Of a DNA stretch of 51,439 nt, positions 10,701-19,700 are shown piece after piece (the first letter of the stretch is position 1; the number at the start of each line of letters is the position of its first letter). Location of the stretch: assembly GCA_021772515.1 (NCBI GenBank), contig JAJFLU010000019.1:1-51439 (forward strand), in the 5' to 3' direction. The notes under the pieces were generated by a model. It was not told the DNA's origin. It was given only the letters and a program-made list of their open reading frames with translations, and made no database searches. This DNA is from Opitutales bacterium. GTDB taxonomy: Bacteria > Verrucomicrobiota > Verrucomicrobiia > Opitutales > UBA2987. The translations under genes were made by a program, and so were the position numbers.

Positions 10701-13700
10701 AAAGCGCCTTTGAGATATTCAGTTGTGAAGAGGGCAGCGCTCCCCAAAACTGGGAATTGAACGCCATCGGGCGCCTGCAAAAACTTTCCCTTCACGATGC
10801 GGAAAAAATCGATCTGGGCGGCATCCGATCACGGCTGGGAGAAAAATTCGGCCACGAGGAAATTTACAGCGACATGGTCAAGGCGGGTTACCAATTCGGA
10901 CCGTGTTTTTCCCTCATTCAGAATATTTGGAGAATTCCCGGCGAATCCCTGGGCGAAATTGAAATTCCAGACACAATACTGGAGCATTCCGATGCCTACC
11001 TTTTCCATCCGGCAGTTCTCGATGCCTGTTTTCAATGTGTCAGCCGCGCCCAGGAATTGCTCGATGATCGCGAAATCGACGATAACCTTTATTTGCCCAT
11101 CGGACTGGATCGAATTCGACTTTTCCGCAAACCCGAACAGCGACTCTGGAGTCATGCCCAAATTCTCTTCGACGATGGCGAAGATCTTGCTGCCGATATT
11201 CAGGTTTATGACCAAAAAGGGCGGCAGGTCGCCGAGATAAAGGGATTTCGCTGCCAGCATGTCGAACAAAGCGAAACCAAGGCCGATAATGATCTTGACC
11301 GCTGCCTTTACGAGTTCCGTTGGGAGCCTTCGAGATTGAGCGGCAGCGCCTTGAGGCAGGGCGGTCATGCCCTGGAAGGTCCGCAATCGATCTGTGAGAC
11401 CATCAAACCTGAAATCGAGCCTCTCTATGAGCGCTACAAAATAAAAGAACACCTGCACGATTTCATACCCGCACTCGAAAAACTGAGTTTTTACCAGATT
11501 ATGAAAGGTCTCGGCCAACTGGGCTGGAAACCCCGGAAGGGTGAGGTAATAACGGTCGAGGGGCTCATGAAAAGTCTCGGCATTATCGAGACGCATAATC
11601 GCCTCATGCACTCGTTTTTCCAGGCCTTGAGCGAAGAAAAAACTCTGTTGCCCCTGAAAAACGGAAAATGGGAAATTGGAAACGTTCCAAACCTACCCGA
11701 TACGGTAAAATTTGCCGATGCTTTGACCGAGCAATACCCGGATTTTTATGCCCAGATTCCATTATTAAAAAAGTGCGGCGCCGGTCTGGCGGAGGTTCTT
11801 TCGGGTCGTCTGGATCCATTGCAGCTCATCTTTTCTCCAGAATCTGCCGCCCTTTTGGATAATTTTTACAAAAATGACGCCGATTTTCTTTCCTATAATG
11901 AACTGCTCCAAAAATCGGTTTCGGCCGCCATTGCGAATTTACCGGAAAACAGCGCCATCCGCATTCTGGAAATTGGAGCGGGCACGGGTTCTCTGACCGA
12001 GAAAATTCTCCCCATCCTCCCCGCCGCGAAGACCAAATACACCTTCACTGATATCACGCCGGTCTTCCCCGCTCAGGCAAAACAGAATTTTTCGGACTAT
12101 GATTTCGTGGATTTCGCCGTCCTCGATATCGAAAAAGATCCTGCCACCCAGGGGATTGAGCCTCACTCTTTCGACATTGTGCTGGCTACCAACGTCCTCC
12201 ATGCCACCGTCGATTTACGCCGCACCCTCCATAATGTCCGCCGCTGCCTCTCCTCCGGGGGTATCTTGATTTTCCTCGAAGTGACCAAACCCCTGCGTTC
12301 GCTCGATCAGGTATTCGGCCTCATGAAAGGCTGGTGGCATTACGAAGATACCGACCTTCGCCCCGATTGTGCCCTTTTGCCGCGCCGAAAATGGACGGAG
12401 CTTCTGTCCGACAGCGGTTTCAGCCAGGTTTCCTCGGTTATCAATTCCGTCGAGGATGATGCCCAGCAAACGGTATTCCTCGCCCAGGTTCCCGAAATCT
12501 CCGCCGAACGGGCAGAGGAAATTTCAACCAATCGTCTTTCCGGAAAAGAAGCCCCCTGGCTTATTTTCGCCGATTCCTCTGGAGTGGGCGAATCGGTTGC
12601 CGACAAACTGGAAAAAGGCGGCAACCCCTGCACTTTGGTCTATCCAAGCGATTCTTTCAGTGCGCAAGACGACGGTAAATTTAGTATCCGGGCTTCGGAA
12701 ACCGAGGACATGCGGCGGTTATTGACCGAAATGGATGCCGCCTCGAAGGGCTTGGGCGGGATTGTTCACCTCTGGAGTCTGGACCACCCGAGTTCAGCGG
12801 ATACCACCGCGCAATCTCTGTATAAAGCACAGGAAACCGGCTGCATCAATGTCATGAACCTCGTCCAGGCATTGTCCCCCCAGGAATTTTCGGATAAGCC
12901 AAGAGTCTGGCTTATTACCAACGGCGCCCAGTCGATGGGCAAGGAGGAGGAATTAACCTCCATAGCATCGACACCCATGTTCGGGTTGGCCCGTGTGGCC
13001 AATAATGAACACCAGGATTTCTCCTGGACTGGAATCGATCTCGATCCCTCGCTTCCGAAAGAACATGCGAAGATCGTTTTCCACGAAATTTGCTCCGATG
13101 ACAGGGAACTCGAAGTGATTCACAGAATCGGAGTCAGATACGGCAACCGTCTCCACAACCCGTCCCCGGACGATCTTCCCGAGCAGCAAAAGGAGGCCAT
13201 CGGCAAAGGAGAGATATTGCCCTACCGGTTGGAAATTCCCACGCCTGGAGTCCTCAGTAATTTATGCCTCCGTGAAACGCAGCGCAAAGCGCCCGAGCCG
13301 GGAGAAATTGAAATCGAAGTAGCCGCCGTCGGCATGAATTTCCGGGATGTCATGAAGGCGCTCGGCATGTATCCGGGCAAGAGCGAAGACCTCCGGTGGC
13401 TAGGCGACGAATGTTCCGGTAAAGTGGTTGCGATCGGAGAGGGCGTGGACCGTTTCAAAGTCGGTGATGAAGTTGTCGGCATGGCCCCTTATTGCTGCCG
13501 CGCCTACACCACTGTCAACCAGGCTCTGGTGTTTAAAAAACCCTCGCAATTGAGCTTTGAAGAAGCCGCCACCCTGCCGGTGGTATTTCTCACTTCCCAT
13601 TATGCGCTGAACCACTTGGCCCGGCTCCAGCCGGGTGAAAAAGTCCTCATTCATGCCGGTGCCGGCGGGGTGGGGCAGGCCGCCATACAAATCGCCCAAC

Positions 13701-16700
13701 AGGTCGGCGCAGAGGTATTTGCCACCGCAGGTTCCGATGAAAAACGCGATTTCCTCCGCTCCCAGGGAGTCGAGCATGTTATGGATTCTCGGTCCCTCGA
13801 TTTCGCCGATGAAATTTTGGAACTGACCGATGGCCGAGGGGTGGACATCGTCCTCAATCAACTGGCGGGCGACTTTATTCAGCGCAGCTTCTCCGTCCTG
13901 GCGCCCTATGGAAGGTTTCTCGAAATCGGCAAAATCGACATTTATTCCAATACCAAAATTGGTCTGGAGCCTTTTAAAGACAACATTTCCTATTTCGCCA
14001 TCGATCTGGCCTGTTTTCTCAAGGACAAACCGGCTTTCATCACCTCGATGCTGGCGGAACTGGCGGCCCTCTTCGAGGAGAAGAAATTGCGGCCTCTGCC
14101 CTTGAAATCCTTTCCCGTGACCGAGGCTGAAGCGGCTTTCCGCTACATGGCGCAGGCGCGGCATATTGGTAAAAATGTGCTCTCGCTGAGGGAGGACTCC
14201 ATCCCGGTTGGCCCATCTCTGAAAACAGACACCCTCTTCCGCACCGATGCCACCTACCTGATTACCGGAGGTTTGGGCGGCTTCTGCCTCGAGGTGGCTC
14301 GCTGGATGGTGGACTACGGAGCCCGCAATCTTGTATTGATGGGCCGCAGTGGCGCCAGCACAGATTTGGCCAGAGAAACCATCGCCTTGCTCGAAGAAAA
14401 AGGCGCCAGAGTGGTCGCGGCGAAAGCAGATGTGACCAAAGAGGAGGATATCGCCCGGGTTCTGAAACTTGTCAAAAAAGATATGCCTCCACTGCGAGGA
14501 ATCATCCACGGGGCAATGGTATTGGACGACGATTGGATTACCCAGCTAAACGAGGAACGTTTTTACAAGGTTCTTGATCCAAAAATGACTGGCGCGTGGA
14601 ATTTGCATTCCCTCACGCTAAATCTGCCGCTCGATCACTTCATTCTCTTCTCCTCCGCTTCTTCGTTGATTGGTGGTGCGGGGCAGGGAAATTACGCCTC
14701 TGCCAATTACTTTCTCGACGCGATGGCCCACTACCGCAAATCCCTTGGATTGCCAGCCCTGACCATGAATTGGGGCGCGCTCTCCGAGGCTGGCTATGTG
14801 GCGCGAAATGAAAAAGTGGCCAAATATCTGGACCAACTGGGGCTGGAAAGTTTCACCCCAAAGGAAGCCCTCAGTATTTTCGCCAAGATTTTAAACAAGA
14901 ACACCGTGCAACTGGGCGCTTCGCGGGTAAATTGGTCGGGTCTGGCCCGTTTGAACCCTGCCACGGCGAGTTCGCCCACCTATTCGGTCGTGGTCAACCG
15001 CGAGAAAAAAGCCGTTTCCACCTCCGGTGACTCCCACTCTTTTCGGCCCAAAGTTATCGCGGCAGCGCCCGGTGACCGATTGCCTCTCGTTGCCGACTAC
15101 ATCTGCGAACAGGTTGCCCAGGTTTTTGGAACCACCGCTGCCAAGATCGACCGCGATACCCCTCTCACCCAAATCGGCCTCGATTCCCTCATGGCGATCG
15201 AGTTGATGAATCGGCTTGAATCCAATCTCGGGATCAGCCTGCCCATGGGGCAATTTCTGCAGGGGCCGAATATCAACGAGCTTGCCATCCCGGTGCTCGA
15301 CTTGCTCCTCCAATCCTCGGGCGGCGAGGGTGGCCTCGATTCCGCTGATTCCGATATGGTAGGGCTTCCTTCGGTCGAAATATCCGGCGAGGAGCAAACG
15401 GTATTCCCGCTTTCGGAAGGCCAGCGAGCGCTTTGGTTTCTAAATCGCCTGGCTCCGAAAAGCCCCGCATACAACCTGATTTTCAGCTCGAAAATCACCC
15501 CGTATGTCGACATTCCCGTAATGGAGAAGGCATTTGCCGCATTATTTAAACGGCATCCAATGCTCGACGTGACGTTTTCCGACGAGACGGGACACCCTGT
15601 TCAGACCCTGCGGAAAAGCCGGACCATCGACTTTCGGGAGCACGACACCTCCCATTTAAACGATGAGGAGATCAAGGAACTGCTCGTCGATCACGCCAAC
15701 CAGCCCTTCGATTTGAAGAATGGACCGGTGGTCAGGCTGGAGTTGTTTCGAACCACCGCCGGTTCCCATATTACTCTGCTTTCGATGCACCACATCGTGT
15801 CCGACGCCTGGAGCGTGGTGCTCGTGATGCGCGATTTGATGGAGAGTTATTTTTCCATAAAATCGGGCGGCAAACCAAAATTTCAACGCCTGCGTCACCG
15901 GTATTCGGACTATGTGAATTGGCAGCAATCCCTCCTCAAGGGGCCTCATCAGGAAAAAATGCTCACTTTCTGGAAGGATCATCTTCGGGGCGCCCCCACG
16001 GTCCTCGATCTGCCGACCGATCATCCCCGGCCTCCCGTCCAGACTTTCAACGGTTCCACCCACGGATTCAAGCTGGATGACCTCTTGTCGGGGAAGGTCG
16101 ATACCCTCGCCAAGGAAAACAAGGTCACGCTCTACTCCACGCTGCTATCCGCTTTTCAGGTATTGCTGCATCGCTATTGCAATCAGGACGACCTCATTGT
16201 GGGAAGCCCCTTTGCGGGTCGCAGCATCAAGGAATTCCACGACCTTGTTGGCTATTTCATCAATCCCGTCCCCTTGCGTTCGAGAATAGAGGATGATCCT
16301 ACTTTCAAAGATTACCTCCAACAGGTCAGCGGTTCGGTTATCGGTGCATTGGAAAATCAGGAATTTCCCGTCTCCCACCTGGTCGATCAACTCAAAGTCA
16401 AACGAGATCCGAGTCGCTCCCCCGTTTTCCAGGTGACATTCTCGATGGAGCGGATTCCCGGCGTCGATGAGCAGGGAATCGCCGTTTTTCTCATCGGGCA
16501 GGGCGGGCACGACTTCAAGGTGGGCGACATCTCTGTGGAGTCGATTGACTTGAATTTACGTCAGGCCCAATTTGAAATATCGCTCGTTGTCGAAGAGGCG
16601 GGCGGGCATATCTATGGGTGCTGGCAGTATAACCGCGATCTTTTCGAGCCCGGAACGATTGATCGTTTGAACGGTCTTTTTAAGCAAATTCTCGAAGAAG

Positions 16701-19700
16701 TGGTCGTCCACCCTGAGAAGAAAATCTCGGAGCTCTCCTTTTTGTCCCGCGATGAGGAAAAGAAAATCCTCGAGGACTGGAATCATACCGACCTCGAATA
16801 TCCCGAAGACAAATGCCTCCACCAATTGGTCACTGAGCATGCTCTACGCAACCCCAACCGGACTGCCGTCACCTGTGCTGGCAGATCGCTCACCTACAGC
16901 GAACTCAACCGCCGGGCCAACGGCCTTGCTTTGAAATTGCGCTCGGCTGGGATAAATGTGGACTGCCCGGTGGGATTGTATGTTGACCGCTCGGTAGAGA
17001 TGCTGGTCGCGGCTTTGGGCATACTCAAGGCCGGTGGCTGTTATGTGCCGCTCGATCCCCTATTTCCGGTTCAACGGCTCCAGCAAATGCTGGATGATGC
17101 CAACCCCTCGATTGTGGTGACCCAGAATCAGTTGCGCGGCAGCCTGCCCAAGGGTCCCTGGAAAACGATGATGGTAAATGGCGGCACAGCCAAGAGAGGG
17201 CCCGTGGTATCCAACTCTCCCGAATCACTGGCCTATATTATTTACACATCGGGTTCCACCGGTAAACCCAAAGGGGTTGAAGTGCCCCATCGCGCGGTGG
17301 TCAATTTCCTTTCTTCCATGCGGGAAACCCCCGGCTTGATATCCGACGACACGTTATTGGCCGTCACCACCCTCTCTTTTGATATATCGGTTCTCGAGTT
17401 ATTCCTCCCCTTGGTAACGGAGGCCCAAGTCGTTATCGCAACGCGCGAGGAAGCCACCGATGGCCGACGGCTCTCCATGCTCCTCGAGGAATACGCCGTT
17501 ACCACCATGCAGGCGACCCCTGCCACCTGGCAGATGCTCGTCGATTCCGGCTGGAACGGAAAGCATGATCTGCGTGTATTCTGCGGGGGCGAGGCTCTAT
17601 CCCGTGAATTGGCGGAATCGCTCCTTCCCTCTACCCGGGCCGTCTGGAATCTCTATGGCCCCACCGAAACCACGATCTGGTCAACGGTTGACAAAGTCGA
17701 ATCCCAATCCGGTTGCGTGCCCATTGGTCGCCCCATCGCCAATACCACAATTTATATCCTCGACGATAATCACAAGGCATTGCCGCCAGGGTTTACCGGG
17801 CATTTATATATCGGTGGGGATGGCCTCGCCCGGGGTTACCATAACCAGCCCGACGTCACAGCGGAGAAATTTATCAAACTTCAACTGCCCAATGGTAAAA
17901 CCGAGCGCGTTTACCAAACCGGTGATTTGGCTCGATTTTTGCCCGATGGCAAAGTCGATTTCCTCGGTCGCAGCGATACGCAGGTCAAATTGCGCGGCTA
18001 CCGCCTGGAGCTTGAAGAAATTGAGACGCACCTCTGCGCCCATCATCAGGTGGATCAGGCAGTGGTCGTTAAAAGAAGTGATATGCCGGGTGGTGAAAAT
18101 CTCGTCGGTTACATCATTTGCTCCGGTTCCACCGAAGGCTTGACCACGGATTTACGCAATTTCCTTTTGGAACGCCTGCCGGACTACATGCGGCCGGCAG
18201 CCTACGTGCTTCTCGAGGAGTATCCTCTCACTCCGAACAAGAAAATCGACCGGCTTGCCCTGCCCATACCGCAACTGGTCAGAGCGGAACTGGAGGCCAA
18301 ATATACCGCGCCGCAAACACCCACAGAAAAGATTTTGGTCGATATTCTTAATAAAGCCTTTTCCACCGAAGAGGTGGGCATCCAGGACAATTTCTTCGAG
18401 TTGGGCGGCGATTCATTGCTGGCGCTCCAGATACTTACCGAGATTTCCCAGGTTTTTAACCGGCAATTTCCAGTCGAGGTATTTTTGAGGAACCCGACGG
18501 TCGAGCATTTGGCCTTGTTTCTTGACACGATTCCCGATGAGCGAGAAACCGCCGCCGGCCCCGGTTTTAACAGCAATGGCTATTTTACCGAAGGAATGGC
18601 CGATGAGATTGCCGATTCCGACTATCTTACCCTCGAAGTCGTTGACGGAACCGATGGCGAGCGCGATAAGCTTCCGAAAGTCGATGCCGTTGCTCTGGCC
18701 TACATACCCGATGCTTTTCTCCCCCTCACAGGCCTCACCAAGGACGATATTGCCAGAAACTGGCTCCATGGAAAATCCTTTGTCAGCAACCTCTATGAAA
18801 CCCCCTATGGTCGCATCGGGCTCGTCATGCTGCCCCGACTTGGTTCGGAACTGTATAAAAATCAGGAACTCCTCGGGGACCAAATCATGCAGTCGCTCGA
18901 AGTGGCCAAAAGCATGGGGGCAAAACAGGTATCCCTGACCGGTCTGATACCCTCGGCCACCAATTACGGCCTTCAGGTCACCGAATTAATCAACGGCCGC
19001 ACGGATTTGCCGGACATCACCACCGGGCATGCCACGACCACCGCTTCCATCATAAAAAACATGGAAGGCCTCCTCAAACTGGCCAATCGAAACCTCGAAG
19101 AGGAATCGGTGGCCATTGTCGGACTCGGCTCCATCGGATATTCCACCATGCGATTGATGCTCGAGGTCTTGCCCTACCCCAAGGAGTTGATCCTGTGCGA
19201 CCTTTACCAAAAACTTGATTCCCTCGAGGACATTCGACGCAAACTGGTCGAGGAATTGGGTTTCGATGGCAAAATCAGGCTCGAACCGACGCGCGGTCAA
19301 CTGCCCGATGCGGTTTACAACGCCTCCTTTGTTCTTGGAGCGACCAATGTTCCCGGCATCCTCGATGTCAATCGATTGAGCCCCGGAACCCTTATTGTGG
19401 ACGATTCTTTTCCGCCCTGTTTCCGCACTCTTGATGCGGTTCAACGTATCGAAACACGGCATGACATCCTGTTCACAACCGGCGGTTTGATCCGGTTGCA
19501 GGAGGAAGTCAACGAGACCATCTATCTACCCGGCGGCGCTGCGGACAGAATTGAGGAGCTCGGCGGTAACCGCTTGTTGGCCTTGGTTGGCCGCGACCCG
19601 CGTGAAATGACCGGATGTATTCTATCCAGCTTGCTGACGGGCCGAAAACCCGAAATACGTCCGACTCTCGGCCCCGTGACTTTGGCAGATTCTCTCGCTC

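Noticed and set aside
13400..14509. A 369-codon minus-strand open frame inside the PKS-NRPS gene
   Set aside because: It lies wholly antisense to the ER and KR domains, which carry clear catalytic motifs; its translation has no family and odd composition. Antisense frames like this, and the one at 9842-10795, are by-products of GC-biased codons.
7721..15310. PUFA synthase or heterocyst-glycolipid synthase
   Set aside because: There is only one ACP, no tandem ACPs, no FabA-like DH pair, and the chain continues into an NRPS module.
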